NCBI GenBank assembly: GCA_914767885.1
Contig: CAJZBQ010000062.1
Coordinates: 861,001 to 925,000 of the forward strand
From: Blepharisma stoltei
Taxonomy: Eukaryota > Ciliophora > Heterotrichea > Heterotrichida > Blepharismidae
Direction: 5' to 3'
Length of the DNA: 64,000 nt
In this document: positions 34,113 to 44,344 of the stretch, one piece after another
Position numbering within the stretch: position 1 is the stretch's first letter
Layout of the letters: each line of letters opens with the position of its first letter
Notes under the pieces: model-generated
What the model was told of the DNA's origin: nothing
What the model saw: only the letters and a program-made list of their open reading frames with translations
Database searches by the model: none
Made by a program: the position numbers and the translations under genes

Positions 34113-35054
34113 TTATGAGTAAATTATAGAAAGATGCCTATTTATATAGGCAAGCATAAGATATTTGTCTTCAGCTCTCTTAAGTTCGTCCATATTTTGG
34201 AGTCTGAAAATTTCTTTGACACTTACGCAGTCTTTTTCTACAGGGACAAGCGACTGGTTTTCGTAGATAAGCTTGGTGGTTTGTTGCATGGTTTTTACTG
34301 CGCTTCTGATGTTGTGGTTGGCCCAGATGATCATGTTGACTCCCCATTCTCTGAAGCTGTCTGTAGGTGTTGTGTAGTATTTTGTTGGTACAATGAGAAC
34401 TGGATGTCTACGATTCCACTCTCTCATGAAAGCTTGAATTTCTGTAGGCTCTGCAAGCTTGCTATGCATAAGAATTGCATCAGCACCAGCTTGTCTGTAA
34501 GCTTCAGCTCTTCTTACAGCTTCTTCTAGACCCCAGCCTGCAATAAAAGCTTCAACTCTTGCTACAACTACGAAATCCTTATCACTTGCTTGTTCTTTGC
34601 AAGCCTCAATTTTCCTACTGAATTCATTAATATCAGCAAGTTGTTGTTTAGCACCGTCTAATAATGAATTTGTCTTAGGGAAGAGCTTATCTTCAAGGCA
34701 GACGCCTGCAATTCCACGCTGCTCGAGCTTTTTGACGAGTCTTCTGGCGTTGTTGAAGTTGCCATATCCAGTATCTCCGTCAAGCAAAATTGGGATTGAA
34801 GTTCTGTCTGACATGAATTCGAGGACATCAAGGACTTGAGTCCAGGAAGCTTCATTACAGTCACGAACACCCAATTGAGCAGAAATTGAAAGGCCACTAC
34901 CCCAGATTCCTTTGAAGCCAGCTTCTTCAACAATAACTGCTGACATTCCATTGTGGGCTTCCATGATAAATTGGAGCTCATTACTGTGGAGCATCTCTTT
35001 AAGCTGAGTGGTCTTTCTCTTAGTGGTGAAACTACGGGCTAATCTGCCTAGCAT
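34113..35054 (-). CDS. phosphoenolpyruvate mutase (PEP phosphomutase)
   Basis: 313 residues, uninterrupted. [30 protein letters not shown], and especially the gating-loop signature [10 protein letters not shown] mark PEP mutase within the isocitrate-lyase superfamily. It forms the C-P bond of phosphonopyruvate, the first step towards aminoethylphosphonate, which ciliates carry in phosphonolipids. The N-terminus [18 protein letters not shown] looks like a mitochondrial targeting sequence. Confidence 0.93.
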   Translation of the reverse strand: MLGRLARSFTTKRKTTQLKEMLHSNELQFIMEAHNGMSAVIVEEAGFKGIWGSGLSISAQLGVRDCNEASWTQVLDVLEFMSDRTSIPILLDGDTGYGNFNNARRLVKKLEQRGIAGVCLEDKLFPKTNSLLDGAKQQLADINEFSRKIEACKEQASDKDFVVVARVEAFIAGWGLEEAVRRAEAYRQAGADAILMHSKLAEPTEIQAFMREWNRRHPVLIVPTKYYTTPTDSFREWGVNMIIWANHNIRSAVKTMQQTTKLIYENQSLVPVEKDCVSVKEIFRLQNMDELKRAEDKYLMLAYINRHLSIIYS

Positions 35055-35648
35055 TTATAATCCACATATTTTAAAAGGAAAATATGTGGAAGTGATGACA
35101 TCAAGGGAAGTATTATCATATAAAATATTTAGAGTTAGTTTTTCAATGATATTGAGAAGATATGTATAAGTTGTATTAAGAAAATAGAGCAGATAAGTAA
35201 GCATTTTGTGATTTAATCACTTATAGCTTTCTTGAAACTACATTGAAAATTCAATGCTCTTCAAACAAATACTTATAGGAGCTTTGATTATAATAATGAG
35301 AAATAATAAATTATTTAAACTTAATTTGCTATCATAAACTATGTTAATTTTGTGCCTTATTATTCCAATATTTTTTGATAGACTTTTTAATAAAATTGAA
35401 TTATTAATTAAATTATATAGTTGAGAGATAAAATTTATCGATAGAAATTTTAAGAATAATACCTTTGAATTGAATTGTTCATTCAAAGTTTTCCATAAAG
35501 CCATAGTCTTATATCAAAATAATTAAAATACCCTCTTATACAATAATAATTATTATAATATTTATAAAAAATTATCATAAATTAAGATAGCTTTTCTCTT
35601 TATCAATATTGCATCATAAATATCAAATGTTTCTTTAAATATAATAAT
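35055..35648. other. intergenic spacer between divergent genes
   Basis: About 590 bp, very AT-rich. A minus-strand ORF at 35238-35504 is low-complexity Ile/Leu/Asn-rich and not convincing. Otherwise nothing seen. Confidence 0.45.
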
Positions 35649-36119
35649 ATGGACAAGGACAGACTTTTAAAAGTTCTTCAGAACAAAGAAAATCAGCTAA
35701 ACGAAATGCAAGCGCAATTTATCAGCCACAATAAAACAATAGAAACGCTGCAAAAGCGGATTCGAAACGTAGAAGGAGAAAATGAACTGCTGAGGAGAAA
35801 AATCGAGCAAAAAGACAAAGAACTAGAAAAAGAGCTGAAAGAAAAAGACATTATTTTTGCCAGAATACAAGAATTAGAGAAGACCGATCAAGAAATAGAA
35901 ATCAATACACCTAATTTATTGATTGAAGATATAAAACCTATAGAAAATGAAGAGATTATCAATGTCTCATCATCAAAAACTGAAAATGCCAATAGTTCTG
36001 AAAAGCAAGAAGAAGAGCCTGAGAAGCAAATAGAGCCTGAAACATTTATTTCGAATGAAATCGATATTACAAAGGAATTGGAAAAAATGGGACTTGGTGA
36101 TTTGGTTAAAAAATACTAA
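35649..36119 (+). CDS. coiled-coil hypothetical protein
   Basis: 156 residues. Residues 1-85 form a continuous coiled coil (LLKVLQNKENQLNEMQAQF, ENELLRRKIEQKDKELEKEL); the C-terminal half is acidic and disordered, ending in the short motif ELEKMGLGDLVKKY. No family recognised. Confidence 0.65.
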   Translation: MDKDRLLKVLQNKENQLNEMQAQFISHNKTIETLQKRIRNVEGENELLRRKIEQKDKELEKELKEKDIIFARIQELEKTDQEIEINTPNLLIEDIKPIENEEIINVSSSKTENANSSEKQEEEPEKQIEPETFISNEIDITKELEKMGLGDLVKKY

Positions 36120-36706
36120 AATTAGTTCATGCTTAATTGAATATAGAATAAACATTGTAAAAATCAATCACAAGTTAAAATTTTACTAAAAATAATAATT
36201 TTTGAGTTGATTGCTTATTGATATCCATAATATTTATAAGAATTTAGCATTATAGTGGAAATAAGTAAATAATGCAATTCACTATAAGAGATTTCTAAAT
36301 ATTTTTATTTGAGTTATCTAGAAGATAACCAGGATATGAGAAAAAATTTTCAAGAAGTCTCTTCTAATTTCTGCTACATATATGATAATTAAAATGTATA
36401 GAAAAATAAAGAAATAATAACTATTTTATCCAAGCGCTTTTTTCTTCGAGACGAATACTTCAAATAGCTATTTTTCCCATAAAACACTTAAATCTGTTCA
36501 TATCTCTATAAGTTTATTTTTGGATTTTTGCCATTTTTATAAGATTGTAGTTCAGACCCTTGACTCTTGAGTATCAAAAAAAGAACAATTTTGCCCTCTT
36601 TTTCATTATAACGACCTCAATAGTGTGTCTGATTTAATTTATAATCCAAAATGCTTTAAATTATGTGCATAATAGCCAAATAAACAGAAAAACAAGTAAT
36701 AAAATC
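36120..36706. other. intergenic spacer upstream of ISWI
   Basis: 587 bp of AT-rich sequence. No ORF, RNA gene or terminal inverted repeat seen. Confidence 0.5.
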
Positions 36707-39700
36707 ATGGAAAGGCTAGATATGGATCTTCACGGGCTTTCAAGCGAAGATGAAGCTCCACCTCATGAAAAAGATACTGACTCCCCCTTCGTAAGCGAAC
36801 AAAACCTTTAGAAAATTTCCTAGTTTTTAGGTAAAAACTCCCATGAGCAAACCATTTTTAAACAGCTTGCATTTTAAAACATAAATTTTATAAATTAAAT
36901 TAATATTTGCTTTAAAGTTATGAATTTACTATAAAATTTATATTTAAAAAAAATTAACACCACAGAGTGGAGTGAGTACATACCTGAGTCCAATGCAGGA
37001 AGGCCACCTACCATTGCGCTGGTAGATTCCCAGACAAAACTTCAGATGCTCATGGACAAGATTGATGCATTGACGCACTCATTGAACCAATTTCAGCAAC
37101 GTCAAGCCACAGCCAGCAATATAGGAAAGAGAAGGCACGGTCCTGAAGGTGAAGATGAAAAAGATTTAATTAGTGCTGATAACTCAATTTACACCGTAAA
37201 ATTGACTGAGCAGCCTTCAAATATCATAAATGGGACAATGAGAGAATATCAATTAGAAGGGCTCAATTGGCTGCTAAAAATGAACGCATGCAAGGTAAGT
37301 GCGATTCTTGCTGATGAGATGGGCTTGGGCAAAACCCTTCAAACAATATCTTTGTTGGCCTATTTGATCTTGAATGGGGAAACCGCGCCAAGTATTGTCT
37401 TAGTCCCTAAAAGCACACTTTCCAATTGAGTGAAAGAGTTTCATTTCTGGGCGCCTTCTGTTCAGATTTTTGAGTTCTATGGAAATCTTGAGGAGCGTGA
37501 GCAGCTGAGGCCAAAGGTCCCAAGGACTAACACTTATAATGTTTTACTCACCACTTATGAAATTGCAATGGCTGAAAAAACAGTTCTCAAAGGGGTAAAA
37601 TGGAATTATGTCATCGTAGATGAAGCCCATCGCATCAAAAATGAGAAATCAGTGCTTTCCAAAATTGTCAGACTTTTTTCCACAAAGTTGAAACTGTTAA
37701 TAACAGGCACTCCTCTGCAAAACAATTTGCATGAACTTTGGTCGCTTCTGAACTTCTTAATGCCGGAAATTTTTGTGTCTTCTGATGATTTTGATCAATG
37801 GTTTGACTTAAAAAACGCAAATGCAGATAATCAGGATTATCTTGTAAGGCAGCTGCATAGGGTGTTAAGACCATTTATGCTAACTAGCCCCCTAATAAAA
37901 TTTTGTTCGCTTAACTTTTTTAAAAATTTATATATAAATTAATAGTAATTTTTTTTTGAAATTTAAAAACATCCATTTGCAAAATTAATTTAATTAATAA
38001 ATTTTGTGTTTAAAATGCAAGCTGTTTGAAATTAAATAGAACTAGCTCGTGATTTTTAATTATAATAATTATCACTTATATATCGAAATGTTCTTTCATA
38101 ATAAAAAGAAAATTGTGTTGTTCACATAGGGGGTGAGTTTTTGCCAAAAAAAGGATTTTTCTAATAATTTTGTTCGCTAAAGGAGGGGGAGTAAGAAGGC
38201 TTAAAAGAGAAGTGGAATCAAAGCTTCCACCTAAAAACGAGCTATACGTGTTTTTAGGGATGACCAAAACACAGAGAGAATTATATAAAACTATTCTCAC
38301 TAAAAACATAGAAGTTATAAATGGATTTGGAGAAAGAAGTCAATATATGAATACTATTATGCAGCTTAGAAAAGCATGCAATCATCCTTATCTATTTGAA
38401 GGAATCGAGCCAGGCCCACCATTTGTGGACGGAGATCATCTTATAGATGCCTGCATGAAGTTTAAATTTTTGGATAAATTAATACCAAAACTAGTCCAAG
38501 GAGGCTCAAAAATTTTGATTTTTACACAAATGACTAGATTACTAGATATTCTTGATGATTTTCTGAATATGAGAGGATATAGGTTTTGTAGAATTGATGG
38601 AAATACGCCTTATCTTGATAGAGAATCTCAGATAGATGAGTTTCAAAAAGCAGATTCCAGTGTAAATATATTTATTTTATCGACAAGAGCAGGGGGATTA
38701 GGCATAAATCTTCAATCTGCAAATACTGTAATAATATATGACTCTGACTGAAACCCACAAGTAGACTTGCAAGCTATGGATCGAGCTCATAGGATTGGTC
38801 AAACTAGAACTGTTACTGTTTATAGATTTGTGACCGAAGGCACTGTAGAAGAAAAAATCGCAGAGAGAGCAGCAAAAAAGCTCAAAATGGATCACTTAGT
38901 TATTCAGAAAGGAGCTTTGGCTTCACAGAATAAAGCGCCTTCTGCACAAGAAATGAAGCAAATTCTGCAATTTGGTGCTCAGCAAGTGTTAAAAACAGCA
39001 CACGATGATATCGCAGATGAAGATATCGATACTGTTCTACAATACGCTCAAGAAAAAACTGAAAAAATAAATGAAGAGCTTACCAAACTAGAAGAAGCAT
39101 TTAATTTAAAAGACCTTAGCTTTGATGGAGCTCTTCTCTATGAATTTGAAGGCGAAAATTATAAAAATGTTGAAAAAGAGCACATAAGTTTAGGCAAAAG
39201 AAACAGAAAAGCAACAGGCTCTTATGATACGAATAAAAACTCCTCAGCACAAAAAAAAGATAAGTCTAAACGAGGATGAAGAGCTCTTGTAGGAGGCGGC
39301 CACCCTCACCAGTTTTTTGATGACGAAGAGCTCGATAAACTTGACCAAAAAGAAGAGGCCTGAAATGAATATTTAAATACAAAAACCAAAAGAAGAACTC
39401 GTGGCGAAGCGGCAGCTGATAAACCACTAGCATTCACTGATAAAGATAAAGCTTATAGAAAAGAGCTGCTAAATGAAGGCTTCGCTAATTGGACAAAGAG
39501 AGAATTTAACAGTTTTATTACAGGCTGCGAAATATATGGAAAAGAAAATTTTGAAGAAATCCAAGAAGAAGTCGGCACAAAAACCCTCAAAGAAGTAAAA
39601 AAATACGCAAAAGCTTTCTGGGAACATTATGCGTCAATGCCAAATGGAGCAGAACTTGTAGAAAGAATAGAGCAAGGACAAAGGGACAGAGAAAGACTAT

Positions 39701-40095
39701 CAAAAATCGAGACTATTTTGGGGAAAAAACGAGCGAAAATTGAGGCTGGGGAGCCGATAGAATACCCAGCAGATTCTGAACCCTCACATTTTTCGAGAGA
39801 AGAAGACGAGTTTTTATTAAAACAGCTTATAGGCAAGGTATACGGAGAATGGGACGATATTAAGAGTGAAATCCAAAATTTGCCAGAATTCAGGTTTAAT
39901 GTGTGGTTTCAGTCTAAAACTGTAGAAGAAATTGAAAAAAGGTGCGAGTATTTGATAAATGTTTTGGATGAAGAAAGCGATACACCAAGGAAAAAAAGGG
40001 TTATTGAGATGGATGAAGATGGGAATAGGACAAGAGTGGAGGTGAAGCCAGATTTTCAATGGATAATCACGTTCCCAAAAATAGTTTTAAACTAA
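36707..40095 (+). CDS. ISWI-type chromatin-remodelling ATPase
   Basis: 960 residues after removal of two MITEs (195 and 311 bp). The start [16 protein letters not shown] joins across the first element as [17 protein letters not shown]. The Snf2 ATPase contains [30 protein letters not shown] and, across the second element, [19 protein letters not shown], then the helicase C lobe with [17 protein letters not shown]. The C-terminus has the HAND-SANT-SLIDE region ([31 protein letters not shown]). Several Trp codons are TGA. Nucleosome spacing is the expected role. Confidence 0.95.
36781..36972 (+). mobile_element. family A MITE/IES flanked by TGA in ISWI
   Basis: CTCCCCCTTCGTAAGCGAAC...GTGGAG with TGA on both sides (36778-36780, 36973-36975). 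Excision leaving one TGA keeps the frame (GAT ACT GAG TAC). No TA pair restores the frame from the MERLD start, so the 3-bp TGA repeat appears to be the true boundary. Confidence 0.8.
37884..38191 (+). mobile_element. family A MITE/IES in the ISWI helicase domain
   Basis: Left end CTAGCCCCC (a changed CTCCCCC), right end GGAGGGGGAG, TAA on both sides (37881-37883, 38192-38194). TTTTGTTCGCT occurs in both arms. Excision joins RPFML to RRLKREVE, exactly as in ISWI. Confidence 0.85.
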
Positions 40096-40220
40096 GCATT
40101 GAATATAATTAATTAGATTTTTCTTATAAGATTTTAAACAATATCTTCTCATTCTCATAAACTCACAACGCTAGATTTTTTATTTCTGATACAAGTCTAT
40201 ATTTAAAATAATAAAATAAT

Positions 40221-41012
40221 ATGAGTTACCAATTCATGACAGTAGGCACCCTTAACCAATATTTATCTTTATATGAAGGCAGACTAAAAGAGCCTTCCTG
40301 TTTGCCTCTCGCTCTTGAAGATTTATGCTCAGGATGATCCACTGACACCTTCAAACAAATTTTAGTAAAGATCAGTTTGAATGGAAAAATTGCAATTCCA
40401 TGTGTATTCAACCAATATAATGAACTCGCTGTATTTTCCAACAAAGCAAACACCCTTCAAGAGATTTTCAAGCTTTTTGATACTCGGGCTTTATCAAGAA
40501 TAGATTCTCTAGAACTAATCAGCACAATCGCAATGATATGTTCTGGACCTCTAGACAAAAAAATTGAAAATTGCTTCTTTGCCTTTGGGCTTAACGAAGA
40601 CTGTACCATTACAAAAGAAGAAATGCAATTGTTTTTAGATTCTTTGTTTCGAGGGACTGCAAAAATAGCTTTAATTAAATCTGATACGTTTTATCCGAGG
40701 AATCCGAATAAGCGGTTGGCTTCTCATGAAATTGCGAGGATTGTTAACTCGATATTTAGTGGGCAAAATAAGTTATTGAGTGCAGATGAATTTTGCCAGT
40801 GGCTGCTGAGAGAGCAAGGACCGCTGAATAAGTTTTTTAATCTTTTTGTGAGGAGGTTTCAACAATGCCAGGAAGCAAATAGAGAATTAAATATAGCTAG
40901 GCTGCGAATAATCCCGTTTATAAAAACAATCATCTATTCAGATATCTTACAGAAAGCAAATGTTCAATTAGGTTTTGAAGAAACCAAGCAAGCAGCAAAA
41001 ACGAAGAAATAA
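40221..41012 (+). CDS. EF-hand-like protein
   Basis: 263 residues from MSYQFMTVGTLNQYL; one TGA is Trp (CSGWSTD). The middle resembles EF-hand pairs of the calcineurin-B/NCS type (IFKLFDTRALSRIDSLEL, FFAFGLNEDCTITKEEM, GQNKLLSADEFCQW), but calcium-loop acidic residues are poorly kept, so binding may be lost. The C-terminus is basic. The role is unknown, perhaps flagellar or ciliary. Confidence 0.6.
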
Positions 41013-41111
41013 AGGAAATTTATTATAAATTAGCTCAGCAGATTATGTTGTTTTAAGCATAAAATTCATAGCTTAAAGAAATGGTTTTATAACATTAAGA
41101 GAAACCAAATA

Positions 41112-41519
41112 TCAGCTAAAAAGAGAAAGCATATAATTCCTTCCTTCTTGATAGCCTAGAATAGAATTAAGAGGCCAGTATATATCTGCGCCATGAATGT
41201 TCAAGTTATAATAGCTGCCTAAGAAAAGAAAGGCAAAAGCATAAGGCATGATCTTTATAATCAGCACAATCTCAGAGCTTGTTGACTGCTCTTTCATTTT
41301 TCCCAGCTGCTGCTCTAATGTGTTTATTCTGCGTTGAAGTTTTGAGAAAGCAGCAAAAGTTGATGGATTATTTAGCTCTTCTGCTTGCTCTTTTAGCTCT
41401 TTTATGGTATTTGCAAGCTCTTGTTTGGCTGTATTCGGACGAGTTGATAATTGCTGTAAAAGATATTTGGATCCTAGAATTGATATCCCTGCTATCAAGC
41501 ATACAATTACAGGATGCAT
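41112..41519 (-). CDS. GET1/WRB-like tail-anchored protein insertion factor
   Basis: 135 residues: an N-terminal membrane segment (VIVCLIAGISILGSKYLL), a cytosolic coiled coil (LANTIKELKEQAEELNNP...FSKLQRRINTLEQQLGKM), then two hydrophobic segments (IKIMPYAFAFLFLGSYY and the C-terminal part). This topology and the FxxFSKLQRRINxLEQQL signature match GET1/WRB, which with GET2 receives tail-anchored proteins from GET3 at the ER. Length is somewhat below the usual 170-230. Confidence 0.72.
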   Translation of the reverse strand: MHPVIVCLIAGISILGSKYLLQQLSTRPNTAKQELANTIKELKEQAEELNNPSTFAAFSKLQRRINTLEQQLGKMKEQSTSSEIVLIIKIMPYAFAFLFLGSYYNLNIHGADIYWPLNSILGYQEGRNYMLSLFS

Positions 41520-42002
41520 ATTATATATTTGACATTATTTTGCTAGAAATAGTCAACAAATAGCCATGATTTCAAAAACTCTAACCACAGCAAAACCATA
41601 TTCAAATCTATATTTTAAAATAAATATCAGCAATATTTTTATTTAATTTTTATATACAATAAAATAATGAATGTACAATTAAATCTAGCAATAATTCTTT
41701 TAAATTTTAGACCATAAATAGAATTTTTGCATTAAATTAATAAAATTTAATTTTTAAACTCGAAGAAAAAATTTCTAATATTCAATTATCTTTTAAAAAA
41801 TTAGCATTAGCTATCATCCATTTAACTGGACCAACAATTTTTATCTTTAAAAATAATAAACTCCTCTAGGAGCAAGTAAATAAGCATCTCAGAAGGATAA
41901 GTCTTTTATCCAATTTTGCAAATTTTTATATAAGGATAAGAATTTTAAGACAATCTTACATATACAAAGCAATTATTAAAGCAAATCAAACTAAATTTAA
42001 GA
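41520..42002. other. intergenic spacer
   Basis: 483 bp, AT-rich, between GET1 and Hsp10, both on the minus strand. No feature seen. Confidence 0.5.
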
Positions 42003-42305
42003 TTATTCTAGAACTGCAAGAATTTCTGAATCCTTATAGATGGAATACTTTTCATCTTTGAAATCAACTGATGTTCCACCATAAGGAGGCAATAACACTT
42101 TCTGTCCCACTTTGACTGCGATTTCTTGGAAGTTTCCTTGCTCATCATAAGATCCTGGGCCAATGGCAATGACTTCTCCGATTTGCATGTCTCTTTCCTT
42201 GGTTTCTGGCAAGAGAATTCCTCCTGCGGACTTGTTTGGAATTTCTTGTCTCTTGATCATGACTCTGTTTAACAGTGGAGTAATCCTTCTAAAGCTTGAA
42301 AGCAT
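42003..42305 (-). CDS. mitochondrial chaperonin 10 (Hsp10/GroES)
   Basis: 100 residues, full family length. RITPLLNRVMIKRQEIPNKS is the N-terminal strand, SAGGILLPETKERD the mobile loop that docks on Hsp60, and IGPGSYDEQGN and VLLPPYGGTSVDF the remaining core strands. Co-chaperone of Hsp60 in the mitochondrial matrix. Confidence 0.95.
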   Translation of the reverse strand: MLSSFRRITPLLNRVMIKRQEIPNKSAGGILLPETKERDMQIGEVIAIGPGSYDEQGNFQEIAVKVGQKVLLPPYGGTSVDFKDEKYSIYKDSEILAVLE

Positions 42306-42395
42306 TGCCGTATATTTTATTATTATTTCTATTAGAAACTATGGCTAAATTAGGTGTCTAAGACCATACCTTCATAAACATATATGTTTTATTTA

Positions 42396-42719
42396 CTTCC
42401 CCCTCGATGAGAAAAGCAGAATTTGTTGCTGATGGAGGATTCTTTGCCATTGAAATTGTAAATATAATAATTTATATCTCTTTTCGAAATTTAATAATCC
42501 TGGTTAGAAAAAAATTAAAAGTATAAAAAAATAATTGATAATATGAGTTTCAGAATGAAAGTTGTTTAAAGTTCAATTAAAAGAATTAGCGATTCTCATT
42601 ATAATTTTATTAATTTATATTTAATAATATTTATATATAAAAACTGCTTTATATCATGAACATTTTTTGTAAAGGAGAATCCCAAAAAAGTAGAGGTTTG
42701 CTCACTACAAAAGGAAGAG
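42396..42719 (+). mobile_element. family A MITE in the intergenic spacer
   Basis: Starts CTTCCCCCTCGATGAG and ends CTACAAAAGGAAGAG, with TTA on both sides (42393-42395, 42720-42722). It lies 45 bp upstream of the GTPase start. The interior keeps the family A AT-rich core. Confidence 0.7.
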
Positions 42720-42766
42720 TTAGGAGAATGCCCATATAATATATTATAAATTTTTCTAAGAGTATT

Positions 42767-43538
42767 ATGCATGAAGCAGAATATTTTCAAATGGGCTGCA
42801 ACGATAGTCAGATGGAAGAACATAATATAATTATTACCAACCCACCTACAAAGTCCTATAAAATCATAATAATAGGTAACAAAGCTGTAGGGAAGACATC
42901 AATTATTAATAGAATTATGTGGAATACTTATGATAGCAAGATTCAGCCAAGCTACTCTAATGCATGCAGCTATAAGCGTGTTTCTCTCACTCCTCCGCTC
43001 TCTCTATGAGTAAATAAAACCATTGGAAAAATTGCATTTTAAATCATAAATTTTACAAAAAATTATTTTTTTTCTTTTGATTATTTTTAATTTCGAAAAA
43101 AATATTTTAAATTTAAATAATTTTTTTTTTAAAAACAAAATTAATTGCTCTTGATTAAACAATTTTTTTTCTTCGCTTATGGAGAGAGTCAGCACAGGCG
43201 AATCGCTAAATTTAGACATTTGAGACATAACTAAAGACGCTGATTTTAAAATTCACTTATCAAATGCAAAATTTGGAATATTAGTTATTGATACTACAAG
43301 CGAAGAATCAATTACAAACTCAGTCCATTGAGCTGATGAATTAGCACAAAATCAAGTAAAATTTTGCATTGCAGCGAATAAAGTTGACAAATTTAACAAA
43401 AATTTAGTTAAAGAAATTCGAAGTATAGCTAATGATTACAAGTGCCTAATGATAGAATCCAGTGCCAAAACTGGATATGGCATCAATACAATACTTGACA
43501 TAATAGTCCTAAATTTGCTTAATTCAAGGCTTCTATAA
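42767..43538 (+). CDS. atypical Ras-like small GTPase
   Basis: 189 residues after removing a 202-bp MITE. P-loop IIGNKAVGKTSIINR, G4 NKVDKF and G5 ESSAKTG are present. The G3 motif reads LDIWDITKD (W from TGA) in place of DTAGQ, so the catalytic Gln is missing. There is no C-terminal prenylation Cys; the protein ends NLLNSRLL. The join over the MITE reads YKRVSL-STGESLNLDIWD. Probably a divergent Rab-like protein with altered hydrolysis. Confidence 0.75.
42990..43188 (+). mobile_element. family A MITE/IES flanked by TCA
   Basis: CTCCTCCGCTCTC...GGAGAGAG with TCA on both sides (42987-42989, 43189-43191). Excision of 202 bp restores the GTPase frame; there is no TA at either edge. Confidence 0.75.
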
Positions 43539-43596
43539 TCATCCTCTCAAAATTATATTTTTAAATTTTAATAAAATACTTTCCGCCAAGATCAAA

Positions 43597-44242
43597 ATGG
43601 ATAAGAAATGCCCAAGTTGGTAAGATAAAAATTGAGGAAAAGCACCGATAGTTTTTTTTCTGGTATACTTGATAACCCATTGGGTTTTTTTTCCTGACAA
43701 AAAAACCAGGAAAAGGCCCTTCGTCATTTTTGATGGTATAAAGCCAGGATTTTTTCCCTTATGACCCTTGGTAAGATCTATTCAGCAATAAAGACATATC
43801 AAGTGATATTTTTGAGCTTCATCAAGTCCACTGCGAAAGATTCCTCACAAAATGTGACGAGTGCAAAGAAATGATTCCAAAAGCAAATTTAGAAAATCAT
43901 AAAAAGGAGCTTCATGCAAAGCTTAAATGTTCATATTGTCAAAAACAATTCGAAGAGAAAGAAATAGGAATACACAAAGCCATATGTGAAAACAGACCAA
44001 GACCCTGCTTGTTCTGTGGTGCAGTAATGGAATTAAATGAATTAATCAAGCATGAAGAGGATTGCGGGAATCGGACAGATGAATGTGAAGCTTGTGGAAA
44101 ATATGTCACGATTAAAAATATGCCTCAACATCTTGTTGAGTGTTTCGAAGAGATAGAAAATAGAGCACCTTCAGTTAGAAAGCGGAAGATGTCTGAAGAG
44201 AAAAAGCCAAATAAAAAGCGACTAAGAAAAAATAAAGGCTAA
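43597..44242 (+). CDS. TRAF-type zinc-finger protein
   Basis: 159 residues after removal of a 151-bp IES and a 15-nt intron (480 coding bases). MDKKCPSC-NKDISSDIFELH joins across both. Successive Cys/His units (HCERFLTKCDECKEMI, LKCSYCQKQFEEKEIGIH, PCLFCGAVMELNELIKH, ECEACGKYVTIKNMPQH) match TRAF-type fingers as in TRAFD1/XAF1-like proteins. A basic C-terminal tail (KKPNKKRLRKNKG) may be a nuclear signal. Confidence 0.8.
43621..43771. other. 151-bp IES abutting a 15-nt intron
   Basis: TTGGTAAGAT occurs at 43617-43626 and again at 43768-43777, so the IES copy carries a second splice-donor sequence. The interior has a palindromic TTTTTCCTGACAAAAAAACC region. Excision restores the host with its intron. 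Confidence 0.75.
43771..43785 (+). other. 15-nt spliceosomal intron
   Basis: GTAAGATCTATTCAG; splicing creates CPSCNKDI, a zinc-finger Cys pair, from TTG + C. Confidence 0.8.
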
Positions 44243-44344
44243 GTTTTGATTATTATACTGTAGTTTACCTTATAATGCCTTGATTTGATTTTCAGGAAAT
44301 TATTATAAGCAAAAATAACTAATAATAATTTTATTTTAATTCTC

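Noticed and set aside
35238-35504. 88-residue minus-strand ORF
   Set aside because: Ile/Leu/Asn/Lys low-complexity sequence typical of AT-rich spacer; no domain or homolog-like segment.
36775-36976. TA-precise excision of the first ISWI element from the MERLD start
   Set aside because: Shifts the frame and meets a TAG within a few codons; only the TGA repeat restores the ISWI frame.
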